DNA of 64,000 nucleotides from Corynebacterium accolens (GCF_023520795.1 NZ_CP046605.1:434001-498000), one strand, 5' to 3'. Numbered from the stretch's first letter, positions 16,419-26,031 are shown. Notes: generated by a model from the letters alone, not told the origin. Numbers and translations are program-made.

Positions 16419-17498
16419 TTGTCAGCAACCACGAAGGGCAGCCAGAATATCCAGACGGGATCCACGGCGGAAAGCCGCACAGCCACACCGGTGATGGCGC
16501 GGGGAAAGGGGCGCAAGACGTTCCTTGTCGCCCTTATCCTCGCCAGCCTGGCACTGGCGGTGGCGTCCTTGGCGCTGGGTTCCCGTTCCATTCCGCCTGA
16601 TGAGGTCATCGCCGCGCTGCGCGGGGCAGGCGAGCAGGATATCCGCGATATCGTGTGGAACCTGCGCATGCCGCGCACCTTCTTGGCCTATTTCGCCGGC
16701 GCGGCCCTTGCCGTCGCCGGTGTCTTGGCGCAATCGTGGACCAGGAACCCGCTGGCGGACCCGGGCTTTATCGGCATTACCGCAGGCGCATCGTTCTTCG
16801 TTGCCCTGGGCACGGCCATTGGCATCGCCACCACCACCGGCATGCGTACCACCCTCGCGCTCGTCGGCGCGGGCATTACCACGCTGCTGGTTCTGGCCGT
16901 CTCGCGACGGTTTCAGGATCCGCTAACGCTCATTCTGGTCGGCGCCGGCGTCTCAGCAGCCCTGGGATCGGGCGCGGTGATCATCGGCCTGTATTCCACG
17001 GACGTCCTCGATAGCATGCGGCGATGGACCATCGGCTCGACCTTTGGGCGCGGCCCAGAAGACGTCGCCATTGCGGGTATTGGCCTGCTCATCGGCCTGG
17101 CGTGCGCGGCGATGGCGGCCAGGCCGCTTGACCTTTTGGCCATGGGGGAGGAGTCCTCGCTCGCCTTGGGCGGATCCCCTACCACCGCGCGGGTGGGCGC
17201 GGCGCTAAGCGTCGTGGTGCTAGCCGGCAGCGCGACGGCGGCAACGGGTCCCATTGCTTTCGTTGGTTTTGCCATTCCCCACATCGTGCGGCGGGTGGTT
17301 GGCCCGAGCGTTGCCACGATGATCCTGCCTTCCGCGCTCTTGGGCGGTTGTGCCGTGCTCGCCGCCGATATCATCGGCCGGCTCATCGTGGGTAATTCGG
17401 AGCTAGAAATGTCCATCGTGCTTGCCATAGTGGGCGCGCCTTTCCTCATTTGGGGCGCCCACCGCGGCGTGGGCAGAGCGTGGGGCGATAACGCATGA
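16419..17498 (+). CDS. Iron-siderophore ABC transporter permease (FecCD family)
   Basis: 359 residues if translation begins at the TTG at 16419 directly after the upstream stop, where GAAGAGAAG offers a weak ribosome site. An ATG at 16494 would remove 25 hydrophilic residues and cannot be excluded. The protein has about nine to ten membrane segments and the FecCD hallmarks WNLRMPRTFLAYFAGAALAV, RNPLADPGFIGITAGASFF and GFAIPHIVRRVVGPS. Forms the import channel with the next gene product. The 3' end overlaps that gene by 4 bp. Confidence 0.9.
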   Translation: MSATTKGSQNIQTGSTAESRTATPVMARGKGRKTFLVALILASLALAVASLALGSRSIPPDEVIAALRGAGEQDIRDIVWNLRMPRTFLAYFAGAALAVAGVLAQSWTRNPLADPGFIGITAGASFFVALGTAIGIATTTGMRTTLALVGAGITTLLVLAVSRRFQDPLTLILVGAGVSAALGSGAVIIGLYSTDVLDSMRRWTIGSTFGRGPEDVAIAGIGLLIGLACAAMAARPLDLLAMGEESSLALGGSPTTARVGAALSVVVLAGSATAATGPIAFVGFAIPHIVRRVVGPSVATMILPSALLGGCAVLAADIIGRLIVGNSELEMSIVLAIVGAPFLIWGAHRGVGRAWGDNA

Positions 17499-18529
17499 CA
17501 ACAATAAGCAATACCCTGCAAGCGCAGCAGCGTCGCAGGCACGTCCGCGTGCTCGCCGCCACGCTGGTATTTGGACTTATCGCCCTCGCCGCGTACCTGG
17601 TGTTACTGGGGCAAGGACCTTTGGACCTGAGCCCGCGGCAGGTCCTCGATGTGCTCACTGGCGGCGGCAGCGAGAGCCACATCAGGGTGGTGTGGGACTT
17701 GCGCCTGCCTGTTGCCATCGCCACCGTCATCGTCGGCGCCGCCCTCGGCGTGGCCGGCTCATGGACGCAGACCATGGCCCGCAACCCGCTGGCATCGCCC
17801 GATATCCTGGGCGTGACCGGCGGCGCATCGGTCCTGGTCGTGCTGGGTACAGTACATTCGCGCCCCGGTTTCGCGGACGGCATCCCGGACTTCTGGTGGC
17901 GGGCATGCTTGGCGATGATCGGCGCCCTCCTCGTTGTCATCCTCCTCGCCGTCCTGGGTGGCATCGGCACGAGCAACCGCATTGTCATCGTCGGCATCGC
18001 TTTATCGCTGATGTTTCAGGCCGTTGTGGCGTATTTGATGCGCAGCGCACAGATTCAGCGCGCGGCCGAGGCACAAACGTGGCTGGCGGGCTCGACCGGG
18101 TTCGTGCGCATGGAGGTCATCGTGCCTTTACTCATGGCGTTAGCGCCGTTTCTCGCCATAGGCATCTGGTGCGCGCGGGAGCTGCCGCTGCTTGCCCACG
18201 ATGATTCCTCTGCCACCACCCTGGGCGTGAATATCTCCCGCCAGCGCGCCCTGCTGCTCATTGCGGCAACCGGCATCTGCGCCGTGGTGGTCTCGGTGGT
18301 TGGGCCCATTGGCTTTATCGCGCTGCTGGCACCGCACCTGGCGCGGATGGTGGCGCGCACGCCCACGCCATCGCCGGTGGCATCGGCAGCCGCGGGCGCG
18401 GCGCTGCTGACCGTGTGCGCCGTTATCGCCGGCGCGATTCCGGTCAATGCGCCGGTGGGTGCGGTCTCCTCGGTCATCGGCGGCTGCGCCCTGGTGGTAT
18501 TGGTGTGGAATGCGGCCCGGCGCACCTAA
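17495..18529 (+). CDS. Iron-siderophore ABC transporter permease (FecCD family), second subunit
   Basis: 344 residues with the same family motifs as its neighbour (VVWDLRLPVAIATVIVGAAL, RNPLASPDILGVTGGASVLV, GPIGFIALLAPHLARMVART). It therefore forms a heterodimeric channel with the preceding permease, as in FepD-FepG. Coupled through an ATGA overlap. An inverted repeat follows its stop before the ATPase gene. Confidence 0.93.
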   Translation: MTTISNTLQAQQRRRHVRVLAATLVFGLIALAAYLVLLGQGPLDLSPRQVLDVLTGGGSESHIRVVWDLRLPVAIATVIVGAALGVAGSWTQTMARNPLASPDILGVTGGASVLVVLGTVHSRPGFADGIPDFWWRACLAMIGALLVVILLAVLGGIGTSNRIVIVGIALSLMFQAVVAYLMRSAQIQRAAEAQTWLAGSTGFVRMEVIVPLLMALAPFLAIGIWCARELPLLAHDDSSATTLGVNISRQRALLLIAATGICAVVVSVVGPIGFIALLAPHLARMVARTPTPSPVASAAAGAALLTVCAVIAGAIPVNAPVGAVSSVIGGCALVVLVWNAARRT

Positions 18530-18530
18530 A

Positions 18531-18550
18531 CGCTGTGGCGCGCCACAGCG
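18531..18550. repeat. Perfect 20-bp palindrome between permease and ATPase genes
   Basis: CGCTGTGGCG is followed directly by its reverse complement CGCCACAGCG, starting 1 base after the permease stop. There is no T-run, so it is not a normal terminator. It could be an mRNA processing or stabilising hairpin, or an operator; nothing else supports either reading. Confidence 0.6.
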
Positions 18551-18610
18551 AGCGGACAAACGAGCCAACCACAAAGTCCTACACAGTCGTACGTGGATGA
18601 AGGAAAAGAT

Positions 18611-19438
18611 ATGACGGATAATCAGCCCACGCGCTCGAAGCGCCGGTGCAGCCTCCAGGCCACCGGCATCCATGCGGGATATAAGGACGGTGAGGATATC
18701 CTCGCCGGTGTCGATCTGCACGCCCGCGCCGGTGAGGTCACCACGCTCATCGGGCCCAATGGCTGTGGCAAGTCCACGCTGCTCAAGACGCTGTCTAAAA
18801 TCCTGGCCCCGCGGCAGGGCAGCGTCATGGTCGGGGAGGCTGACCTGCATGCGATGAACGCGAAGGAAGCCGCGCAGCAGGTGGCGCTGCTGCCGCAGCA
18901 CCCTGTGGCCCCCGATGGATTGCGGGTAGGCGAGTTGGTCGCGCGCGGGCGCCACCCCTATCAGGGCAGGATGCGAGGCCTTTCTCCTACGGACCGAGAG
19001 ATCATCGCCCAGGCCTGCGAAGCCACGGAGATTGTGGACTTCCTCGATCGCGATATCGCTTCGCTGTCGGGCGGGCAGCGCCAGCGGGTGTGGCTCGCAC
19101 TGGCGCTCGCGCAAGATACGCCGGTGCTGCTTCTCGATGAACCCACGACCTTCCTCGACCCCGCCCACGCCATGAGCATGCTGGAGCTGGCTCGCGCACA
19201 GGCGCGCGCCGGCAAAACGGTGGTTGTGGTCCTGCACGATCTCATGCTCGCGGGCCACTACTCCGATTCCATGGTCGTGATGAAGGCCGGCGATATCATC
19301 GCTCGCGGCGCACCGAAGCAGGCGCTGGCTCCCAAGGTATTGGCGCAGGCCTATGGCATCGAGGCGGAGGCCTGGGACGACCCGCTTGGCGATGCCCCCA
19401 TTATCGTCCCCCGCCGCGTCCTCCCCAGCGACAAGTAA
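18611..19438 (+). CDS. Iron-siderophore ABC transporter ATP-binding protein
   Basis: 275 residues from the ATG at 18611, preceded by AAGGAA at 7 bases; the in-frame GTG at 18593 has no such site. Contains Walker A GPNGCGKST, signature LSGGQRQRVWLALALAQ, Walker B LLLDEPTTFLD and the switch His in VVLHDLML, as in FepC/FecE. Energises the two permeases. It lies 81 bp after the permease gene, with a palindrome in the gap. A terminator hairpin follows. Confidence 0.95.
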   Translation: MTDNQPTRSKRRCSLQATGIHAGYKDGEDILAGVDLHARAGEVTTLIGPNGCGKSTLLKTLSKILAPRQGSVMVGEADLHAMNAKEAAQQVALLPQHPVAPDGLRVGELVARGRHPYQGRMRGLSPTDREIIAQACEATEIVDFLDRDIASLSGGQRQRVWLALALAQDTPVLLLDEPTTFLDPAHAMSMLELARAQARAGKTVVVVLHDLMLAGHYSDSMVVMKAGDIIARGAPKQALAPKVLAQAYGIEAEAWDDPLGDAPIIVPRRVLPSDK

Positions 19439-19439
19439 G

Positions 19440-19466
19440 CGCTCCCCCCGCTAAGCGCGGGGAGCG
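19440..19466. terminator. Hairpin terminator shared by convergent genes
   Basis: CGCTCCCC (19440-19447) pairs with GGGGAGCG (19459-19466), extended by CGC/GCG inside, with a TAA loop. It lies 1 base after the ATPase stop and 16 bases beyond the end of the convergent membrane-protein gene. The T-run is weak. Confidence 0.65.
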
Positions 19467-19481
19467 TGTTGCTCAGATCGG

Positions 19482-19880
19482 CTACTGCCGCGCCAACCGG
19501 CGGATATCCAAAACCGAAATCGCGATGATGAAGAGGTTGAGCACGCAGCCGACGCTGAGGAGGAAATTGCCAATGCGGTAGGTTCCCGTGCCTACTTCCG
19601 CCATATTTCCGTAGATGTAGATCCAGATTCCCCAGCCCACCAGCAGCACGATGCCGGCGATTCCGGAGAGCAGCTTGAGACTGCGTGGGGAAGCGGGAGC
19701 GAAGAACTTAAAGGCGGCATCGATAAGCGCGGCCGCTGCCAGGGCGATGCTTAATCCACCCGAGAGCCACAGTGGGAGCAGGGCTGCGGTGCCAACGACG
19801 ACGGGGAGGATGAAGGCGAGGAACGCTAAGAGGAATAGGCCCAGGTGTATCCACAGCGTGCGTTTGGTGTAGGAGGACAT
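19482..19880 (-). CDS. Small integral membrane protein of unknown function
   Basis: 132 residues with four predicted membrane segments, around residues 11-30, 35-52, 68-88 and 100-122. Not assigned to a named family. The N-terminus (SSYTKRTLWIHLGLFLLAF) is basic then hydrophobic. Transcribed alone and convergent with the siderophore ABC operon. The upstream 240 bp is AT-rich and shows no other gene. Confidence 0.7.
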   Translation of the reverse strand: MSSYTKRTLWIHLGLFLLAFLAFILPVVVGTAALLPLWLSGGLSIALAAAALIDAAFKFFAPASPRSLKLLSGIAGIVLLVGWGIWIYIYGNMAEVGTGTYRIGNFLLSVGCVLNLFIIAISVLDIRRLARQ

Positions 19881-20121
19881 AACTGTGATCTTACTATTCG
19901 ATTAGTCGCATCGGAATTGTATTTAGCTACATTGAAAACTATAAAACCACAAGTAACGGATCTTCCTACTATTACACAGAGTAAGTAGTTAGACCCGTCG
20001 CCGTGTGAATTCAAAGGAATGAGATCAGCTACAAAGAGAACCAAGTGCTTATATGGGCCATTTCTTCTTACCGAAAAGTCTGACAGTGAGCCCATAGAAA
20101 GCTCATGTTTAGGGCAGCAAA

Positions 20122-20610
20122 TTACGCGAAAAAGGTCCTACACGCTGTAAAGACCCCGCCTAAGATCATCACTGCCAAACTTAGGGCAGCGATAAGCCGT
20201 GCAATAGAGTTTGAACCAGTTTCGGCAGGCATGCCGCGTGGAGCATCAACGGATTTTGTCTCAACTGGCGGTTCATGCGGGGCTTCTGTGGGAGCCTCAA
20301 CTGGAGTCTCTTCCTCGACTATGCCGCCTTGAGCGATCACTTCCTCTTTATTGTTTTGGATCATTTCTTGGGACGCAGCTTTTTCCTCAGGGGTAGGCTC
20401 CATATCCGTACGAGACTGGTCCTTAATATATGTAATGCCGTCTTTGGCGAGGTACCAAGTAATGCCGCCGATGACAATAGTCGCGGCTGCGATAACGGGT
20501 ATGCGCCGAGAATCTGCATTTGCTTGCGGTGCTGGAGAGACAGGGGTGGCACCGAAAGTGAGTGCACCGGTTAATACTGCAGCGGTAAGGGCTTTTGGTA
20601 AACGGGTCAT
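20122..20610 (-). CDS. Secreted or membrane-anchored hypothetical protein
   Basis: 162 residues from the ATG at 20610, with AAGGAG 4 bases upstream. A signal peptide (KALTAAVLTGALTFGATPVS, cleavage likely after a later Ala such as in PQANA) is followed by a membrane segment near residue 37-52 (IPVIAAATIVIGGITWYLA). An acidic Glu/Pro-rich stretch comes next (EEETPVEAPTEAPHEPPVET), then a C-terminal hydrophobic segment (IAALSLAVMILGGVFTACR). No recognised domain. The surroundings are more AT-rich than the ribosomal genes, so it may be a later arrival. Function unknown. Confidence 0.65.
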   Translation of the reverse strand: MTRLPKALTAAVLTGALTFGATPVSPAPQANADSRRIPVIAAATIVIGGITWYLAKDGITYIKDQSRTDMEPTPEEKAASQEMIQNNKEEVIAQGGIVEEETPVEAPTEAPHEPPVETKSVDAPRGMPAETGSNSIARLIAALSLAVMILGGVFTACRTFFA

Positions 20611-21206
20611 TTTTCTCCTTAGGGCGACTGAGGGGTAAGGGAACTGGGAAGCTGACCTCAAATAACAGATCAGTAATCGTTTGATTAGTAGTCAATTATT
20701 TTGCCGCTGAAGCGCTTTGAAGGAGCGGGGTGTATCGCGCTTATCCGATGTAAAGCAGGAAGTAAAAGGTAGGTTTAGAAGCTGTTTACGGCGGTGTATG
20801 CGACAGCTTCGAACTCGGGAAAGCTAGCCCAGGCGAGTTCGAATGGTCGATCTGAAAAAAGAAGAACAGTAAAATAGTGTCATGAATTCGGACACCTGGA
20901 TTGGTCAATTTTCAGAAAATCGAAATGTAGCACCTTCTTAAAATAGAATTTTTCTACCCCCGGGGGTGATTGACGGAGGTGAAAATCCTGCGTCTGCACT
21001 GTTTTGGAAGTAGTTAAGCCATGTGGTTCAATGTAAAGGTTGCGAGAGCTGGTCGGTCCGTAGCGGTGCGTTTCCGAATCGCCGGTCCGAGACCCATCGA
21101 CGCTTTACGGTGTTCGTTGTAAAGGCTCGAGCACAGCAAGTTTGTAGACCGCGTGTGGCAAGGACGGAAATCTTGTCACACATCAATCCAGGTCAGGAGA
21201 CCCATA
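20611..21206 (+). promoter_or_regulatory. Intergenic region and leader before rplN (596 bp)
   Basis: No credible gene. It contains an inverted repeat TTCGAACTCG/CGAGTTCGAA (20808-20817 and 20834-20843) and a loopless palindrome ACCCCCGGGGGT (20956-20967). A TTGACG at 20970-20975 could be a -35, but its -10 partner is poor; a TAAAAT lies near 20871. The last 200 bases before rplN are more GC-rich and probably an untranslated leader. I cannot place the promoter with confidence. Confidence 0.45.
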
Positions 21207-21575
21207 GTGATTCAGCAAGAATCGCGTCTGCGCGTCGCCGACAACTCTGGTGCACGTGAGCTTTTGTGCATCCGCGTTCTCGGTGGCTCCGTCCGACGCT
21301 TCGCTGGCATCGGCGACATTATCGTCGCAACCGTCAAGGACGCTGTTCCAGGCGGCAGCGTTAAAGAAGGCGATGTAGTTAAGGCAGTTATCGTCCGCGC
21401 GAAGAAGGAAACCCGTCGTCCGGACGGTTCCTACATCCGCTTTGATGAGAATGCTGCAGTTATTCTGAAGGGCGATAGCGAACCTCGCGGTACCCGTATC
21501 TTCGGCCCGGTTGCTCGTGAACTTCGTGACAAGCGTTTCATGAAGATCGTTTCTCTAGCACCGGAGGTGATCTAA
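21207..21575 (+). CDS. rplN: 50S ribosomal protein L14
   Basis: 122 residues from the GTG at 21207 ([20 protein letters not shown]), with AGGAG 8 bases upstream; an ATG-initiated extension at 21153 would add 18 residues foreign to L14. 122 is the universal length of this family. Contacts the 30S subunit across bridge B8. First gene of the spc cluster's left part. Confidence 0.97.
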   Translation: MIQQESRLRVADNSGARELLCIRVLGGSVRRFAGIGDIIVATVKDAVPGGSVKEGDVVKAVIVRAKKETRRPDGSYIRFDENAAVILKGDSEPRGTRIFGPVARELRDKRFMKIVSLAPEVI

Positions 21576-21579
21576 TCTT

Positions 21580-21894
21580 ATGAAGATCCATAAGGGAGAT
21601 ATGGTGATTGTCATTTCGGGCCCAGATAAGGGCGCGAAGGGCAAGGTCATCGAGGCATACCCGAAGCGCGAAAAGGTCCTTGTTGAGGGCGTTAACCGCA
21701 TCAAGAAGCACGTCGCAAACTCCGCTACCGAGCGTGGCGCCGAGTCCGGCGGAATCGTTACCCAAGAAGCTCCGATCCACGTGTCCAACGTTGCGATCGT
21801 TGACTCCGAGGGCAACCCGACCCGCGTGGGCTACCGTTTCGACGAGAACGGCAAAAAGGTCCGTATCGCGCGTAGCAACGGGAAGGACATCTAA
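21580..21894 (+). CDS. rplX: 50S ribosomal protein L24
   Basis: 104 residues with the KOW motif ([20 protein letters not shown]) at the N-terminus. Initiates 50S assembly near the tunnel exit. It starts 4 bp after rplN, and an AAGGGAG-like site is inside its own first codons. An ordinary family member. Confidence 0.97.
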   Translation: MKIHKGDMVIVISGPDKGAKGKVIEAYPKREKVLVEGVNRIKKHVANSATERGAESGGIVTQEAPIHVSNVAIVDSEGNPTRVGYRFDENGKKVRIARSNGKDI

Positions 21895-21896
21895 AA

Positions 21897-22448
21897 ATGA
21901 GCGAGAACTACACCCCGCGTCTGAAGACTCGCTACCGCGAGGAAATCCGCAAGAACCTGAACGAAGAGTTCAACTATGACAACGTCATGCAGATCCCTGG
22001 CGTCACCAAAGTCGTCGTCAACATGGGTGTTGGCGAAGCTGCCCGTGACTCCAAGGTCATCAATGGCGCTCTCGAGGATCTGACCGCTATCACCGGTCAA
22101 AAGCCACAGCTGCGTCGCGCAAAGAAGTCCATCGCGAACTTCAAGCTGCGCGAAGGCATGCCCATCGGTGCACGCGTTACCCTGCGTGGCGACCGCATGT
22201 GGGAGTTCCTGGACCGTCTGCTGACCATCGCGCTGCCACGTATTCGTGACTTCCGCGGTCTGTCTGACCAGCAGTTCGACGGCCACGGTAACTACACCTT
22301 CGGCCTGTCTGAGCAGTCCATGTTCTACGAAATCGACATCGACAAGATCGATCGTCCCCGTGGTATGGACATCACCGTCGTTACCAGCGCTACCAACGAC
22401 GAAGAAGGCCGTAAGCTCCTGCGCGAGCTCGGCTTCCCGTTCAAGTAA
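21897..22448 (+). CDS. rplE: 50S ribosomal protein L5
   Basis: 183 residues. Carries the P-site contact region ([20 protein letters not shown]) and [21 protein letters not shown]5 binds 5S rRNA and bridges to S13. In most bacteria rpsN and rpsH follow immediately; here a strong terminator follows and the next ribosomal gene is about 10.6 kb away. Confidence 0.98.
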   Translation: MSENYTPRLKTRYREEIRKNLNEEFNYDNVMQIPGVTKVVVNMGVGEAARDSKVINGALEDLTAITGQKPQLRRAKKSIANFKLREGMPIGARVTLRGDRMWEFLDRLLTIALPRIRDFRGLSDQQFDGHGNYTFGLSEQSMFYEIDIDKIDRPRGMDITVVTSATNDEEGRKLLRELGFPFK

Positions 22449-22460
22449 ATAGAGCGCTAA

Positions 22461-22494
22461 AAAATCCCAACTCCCTGCAAGGAGTTGGGATTTT
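22461..22494. terminator. Strong terminator after rplE
   Basis: A 14-bp perfect stem AAAATCCCAACTCC/GGAGTTGGGATTTT with loop CTGCAA. The A-run on one side and T-run on the other make it functional in both directions. It closes the rplN-rplX-rplE unit. Confidence 0.92.
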
Positions 22495-22546
22495 CTAGTT
22501 TTAAATGTCAGTGGTGGATTCTAGAGGAATTAAACAGTTCCCCGTG

Positions 22547-22581
22547 AGAGGCCGTTGCAGTGGAGCGGTGCAACGACCTCT
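22547..22581 (-). terminator. Hairpin terminator of the surface-protein gene
   Basis: AGAGGCCGTTGCA (22547-22559) pairs with TGCAACGACCTCT (22569-22581) with one mismatch. It lies 13 bases beyond the stop of the LASTG surface protein on the minus strand. Confidence 0.65.
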
Positions 22582-22593
22582 GGAGCTTAAGGG

Positions 22594-25500
22594 TTACTGA
22601 CTGTCCTTAGAGCGCTTTTTCACCAATACTATGCCGCCGGCAATAAAGAGTGCGGCGAGCACGAGTACCCAACCAACATTGGCACCCGTGGAGGCCAGGG
22701 ATCCAGTGTTAGAGCTGGAGGAGCCTCCGCCGGATCCGGAGCCTGGACCAGATCCACCGCCTGCACCCTTAGCAGTAGTGGATTTGCTGGAGCCTTCCGA
22801 CTTCCCAGTGCCATTACCCTTGGATGCCTTGGCACCCGCATTTGAGCCAGACGAGTTGGAGGCCTTGGACTTATCAGAGCTCGGCTTATTAGTACCGGTG
22901 CTATTCGAATCCTTATCTGGCTTGGTAGCGCCTGGCTGCTTATCCTGCGAGGAGCCAGCAGGCTTGTCCTTTTCCTTTTCGCTTTCTTCGTCGGAGTCAC
23001 TTCCACCGGGCTGGGTGGTTGAATCACCCACGAGGAAGGTCACGGTGTGCCAGTCGGTGAGTTTGTCGCCGTTGTTGTTGACGGTGCGCATGTCCATCTC
23101 ATAGCGGCCGGGCTCGGTAAAAATCCAGTTCGCGTGGACGTGGAAAGGACCGTCCTCAACACCTTTAATCGTATGGACGCCTGTGCTATCGGCTAAGGTG
23201 CGTTCCGGCGCGTTGAGAGTGGGAAAGTGGCCGGCCCACCAGTGTCCGTCCGTAGGTGCCGACTTAGGGCGAACCTCGATAGCAGCGTCACGGTAGTCTT
23301 GCCCAACCTTGATCGTGTCCCACCCCGGCCAGACAGCGTTATGGTCCTGTTGTAACGGCAGATGGTAAATCTTTGAGCCAGTCTTTACCTTCCCGGTAAA
23401 GGACAGCGTCTTAGCCAGAGAGTCAGGGACCGTCACGCGTTGCGCATCGCGAACGCGCAGGGCGACGTCTTCAGGCACGTTGTGGCGGTCGTCTTCGTTG
23501 ACATAGAAACCGAGCTTATTGTCGACAACCTTTGGCCCGAAGTCGATGTGGCCCTTGGTGATCTCACGCTTTTTGGACGGCTCTTCGCTGGGAGCAGGTT
23601 CCTTTGACTCTGGGGTTGGTTCCTTCGATGGGGCGTTGTTGTCGGTCGTGCCGTCGGTGCTGCCGTTGGAGCCGCCTTCAGTGGCATTATCGTTCCCAGT
23701 GGTGGGTGGGGTAGCAGAAGATGAATCCTCGGTAGCTACCTTGAAGCGCAGAATGGCCTTTTTCGTGGTCTTGCCGTCTTGTTCGGCTACCGTGACACCG
23801 ACTTCATAGGTACCGGGCTTGTTGAATGCCCAGTTGAGGTGCATGTGGTCTGGGCCTTCGGTGGTATAGGAATGAGTGCCATCACTGCCGGCAAGGCGCT
23901 GGTCTAAGCCGGTTCGATCAGCCAGGTATGCCAACCATTCGCCGTCCTTCGGGGCTTTGACGGGGGTGAAGGTAAAGGTGTAATTCTTCTTGGTGTCCTT
24001 GTAAGCATCCTCGGTACTTATTCCCGGCCACACCACGCCGGTGCGCTGTGTCTCTGGCAGGGTGTAGGCGGTGCTGCCTTTCTTTCCAAAATGCGGAATG
24101 TCCTTGTTCAAGGTGGACTTGACCTGCTTTGGAACGGTGAAGAAGGCATCGGAAGGCTTACGCCAGATTGCACCAATGTGGTACAGGTTCGTCTCGTCCT
24201 TAATACCCAGGTGCAGCTCACCATCCTCGTGGATCGGGGCGATATCCACGTGGCCCCGGTGCAGATTGAGCTCCTTGTTGGGCGTGTCCTTATCCTTCGG
24301 GCCCTGCGGTTTGGGTTTGGGGGCATTGGGGACAGAAGGCTTCGGGGTCGTGGAAGGTACCTCAGGCGAGGGGTTCTTGGATGGGGTAGAACCCTCTGAC
24401 TCTTCTGCTTCTTCCGAATCCTGCGGCTTCTCTGGCTTCTCCGAGCCTTCTGGTTCCTGAGCGTCCGCGGAATCGGGAGCATCTGCGAACGAGACGGTGG
24501 TCTCAGCTATCGGCTTATAAGCATCTTTGTGAGTATGGCTAAATAGCGTGGCGCCGCCGGCATCGGAGCGCGAATCAGGAACGATGCGCAGCATGAGCTG
24601 GTAGCCGGGCTGCTTACAGCTATTGATAAGTTGCCTGCTCGTCCTTTGTCCTGGCCCGGAAGTAAAGCCGATTTCGCAATCTGCAATATATTTTTCCGGC
24701 AGGCTGGTCATCGGTTCGCCATCTACTCTATAGAAGCCGCCGGTAACGCGCACGGTGGTGCGGTCATCTTTGGGCTGTACGGTGATGTCGATATTATTGT
24801 TATCCTCGCCATACACCTCGCTGGTGGATACGGTGATATCTGGGCTCTCGATCTCAAGGGGATCGGTGTCAAACGGCTCTATCTCTTCCATTTCGGGAGT
24901 GGGAAGCTCGCCGCTTTTCGTTGTAAAGGCTTCGTCATCTTTAGCGGCCCTTTCCTTGACGGTGACGGCGCTGGTCCAGAACTCCACGGGTTCGGATACC
25001 CAGCGTGGGCTTGGGGCGTCATCGTCTGGGATAAAGATGGCTTGGAAGTCGGATTTTTCTTCACCGATCATTTCATCCCACGATGCCTTACCGCCTTCTA
25101 CCTTGCGCTCGGCAAGGTAGTGGCCATTGATGGTGAAGACGGCGCGGCCGGTGTCTTTGGCATTTCCCGTATCGAGTGACAGCGTGGTGAGGATGCCTTC
25201 CTTCGCGCCCTTGGTATCGGCTGTGGAGGGAGCCATCTTGAACATAGGGGCATCGGACTCGGAATCTTCGGCTGCGGAGCCTTCAGACTTGGCGTCGTTA
25301 AAGGCAGCATCAAGATCGGTAATCGTGCGCTCGGCGGGGTTGGTCCCGCCTACCTGCCAGACTAAGGTTTGTGGCTCGGAGTGGATGAAGGTGCCATCCT
25401 TCTTTCGCGCAGAAGCGCGGTAGGTGACCTCGTAGTGGCCGGGACGGGTAAACGTCGTAGCGTTATGCGTATGCGTTCCCGCGTTAACCCATGTGGTACG

Positions 25501-26031
25501 GAATCCCGGATCGTGGGAGGACCAGAGTCGGTTGAGGGGGTAGTCCTCTCCGTTGTACCTAAATAGCTCCATGCGGCCGGGGCCCTTAAAGTCCACGATC
25601 TCCATGTTGAAGGACTTATCGCGGAATTGATCGGTAGGTAGATCTGCAGCGGCGCCGAACCCAGCCCAGATGGGCATGGTGTTTTTCGGGAAGCCGACCG
25701 CGGGGCCGCCGTAGTACATGAGCTGGTTTGTCTTGGCCTTAAGAAATTCAAAGCGTGGGTCATCGGGCACGCGCCAGGCATAGGCTCCTAGGCCGCCGTC
25801 GACGCGGCCGTGGCTCACCCAGTTGATCGTGTCCTCGATGGGGACTAGGCCCGCACTATTGGACATGAGCTTGAAGTTCCCGTCCTGCCACACCGCGTGC
25901 GGGGAATCCACGTGTGTTTGGGTGCGGACAATCGGGGCATCGCCAGCGAGGGCGAGGGGAGCGTGGAATAACGCGAGCGCCAAGGCCACCACTATGGTGG
26001 CAAAGCGCGCAAATGAGGTGCGCAAAGGCAT
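22594..26031 (-). CDS. Large LASTG-anchored surface protein with three wall-repeat modules
   Basis: 1145 residues. A signal peptide (about 1-29, ending ALA) is followed by three related modules of about 190 residues starting near 39 (QTHVDSPHAVW), 590 (RGHVDIAPIHEDG) and 830 (KGHIDFGPKVVDN). Each ends in the actinobacterial surface-anchored repeat of the TIGR03769 type (THTHNATTFTRPGHYEV, DHMHLNWAFNKPGTYEV, FHVHANWIFTEPGRYEM). Each repeat contains HxH or a close variant. Acidic Pro/Ser/Thr-rich linkers separate the modules. The C-terminus has a Ser/Gly/Lys-rich wall-spanning region, the sortase signal LASTG (about 1110-1114), a membrane helix and a KKRSKDSQ tail. A cell-wall-anchored protein of unknown ligand. 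A sortase gene lies directly upstream. Confidence 0.88.
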   Translation of the reverse strand: MPLRTSFARFATIVVALALALFHAPLALAGDAPIVRTQTHVDSPHAVWQDGNFKLMSNSAGLVPIEDTINWVSHGRVDGGLGAYAWRVPDDPRFEFLKAKTNQLMYYGGPAVGFPKNTMPIWAGFGAAADLPTDQFRDKSFNMEIVDFKGPGRMELFRYNGEDYPLNRLWSSHDPGFRTTWVNAGTHTHNATTFTRPGHYEVTYRASARKKDGTFIHSEPQTLVWQVGGTNPAERTITDLDAAFNDAKSEGSAAEDSESDAPMFKMAPSTADTKGAKEGILTTLSLDTGNAKDTGRAVFTINGHYLAERKVEGGKASWDEMIGEEKSDFQAIFIPDDDAPSPRWVSEPVEFWTSAVTVKERAAKDDEAFTTKSGELPTPEMEEIEPFDTDPLEIESPDITVSTSEVYGEDNNNIDITVQPKDDRTTVRVTGGFYRVDGEPMTSLPEKYIADCEIGFTSGPGQRTSRQLINSCKQPGYQLMLRIVPDSRSDAGGATLFSHTHKDAYKPIAETTVSFADAPDSADAQEPEGSEKPEKPQDSEEAEESEGSTPSKNPSPEVPSTTPKPSVPNAPKPKPQGPKDKDTPNKELNLHRGHVDIAPIHEDGELHLGIKDETNLYHIGAIWRKPSDAFFTVPKQVKSTLNKDIPHFGKKGSTAYTLPETQRTGVVWPGISTEDAYKDTKKNYTFTFTPVKAPKDGEWLAYLADRTGLDQRLAGSDGTHSYTTEGPDHMHLNWAFNKPGTYEVGVTVAEQDGKTTKKAILRFKVATEDSSSATPPTTGNDNATEGGSNGSTDGTTDNNAPSKEPTPESKEPAPSEEPSKKREITKGHIDFGPKVVDNKLGFYVNEDDRHNVPEDVALRVRDAQRVTVPDSLAKTLSFTGKVKTGSKIYHLPLQQDHNAVWPGWDTIKVGQDYRDAAIEVRPKSAPTDGHWWAGHFPTLNAPERTLADSTGVHTIKGVEDGPFHVHANWIFTEPGRYEMDMRTVNNNGDKLTDWHTVTFLVGDSTTQPGGSDSDEESEKEKDKPAGSSQDKQPGATKPDKDSNSTGTNKPSSDKSKASNSSGSNAGAKASKGNGTGKSEGSSKSTTAKGAGGGSGPGSGSGGGSSSSNTGSLASTGANVGWVLVLAALFIAGGIVLVKKRSKDSQ

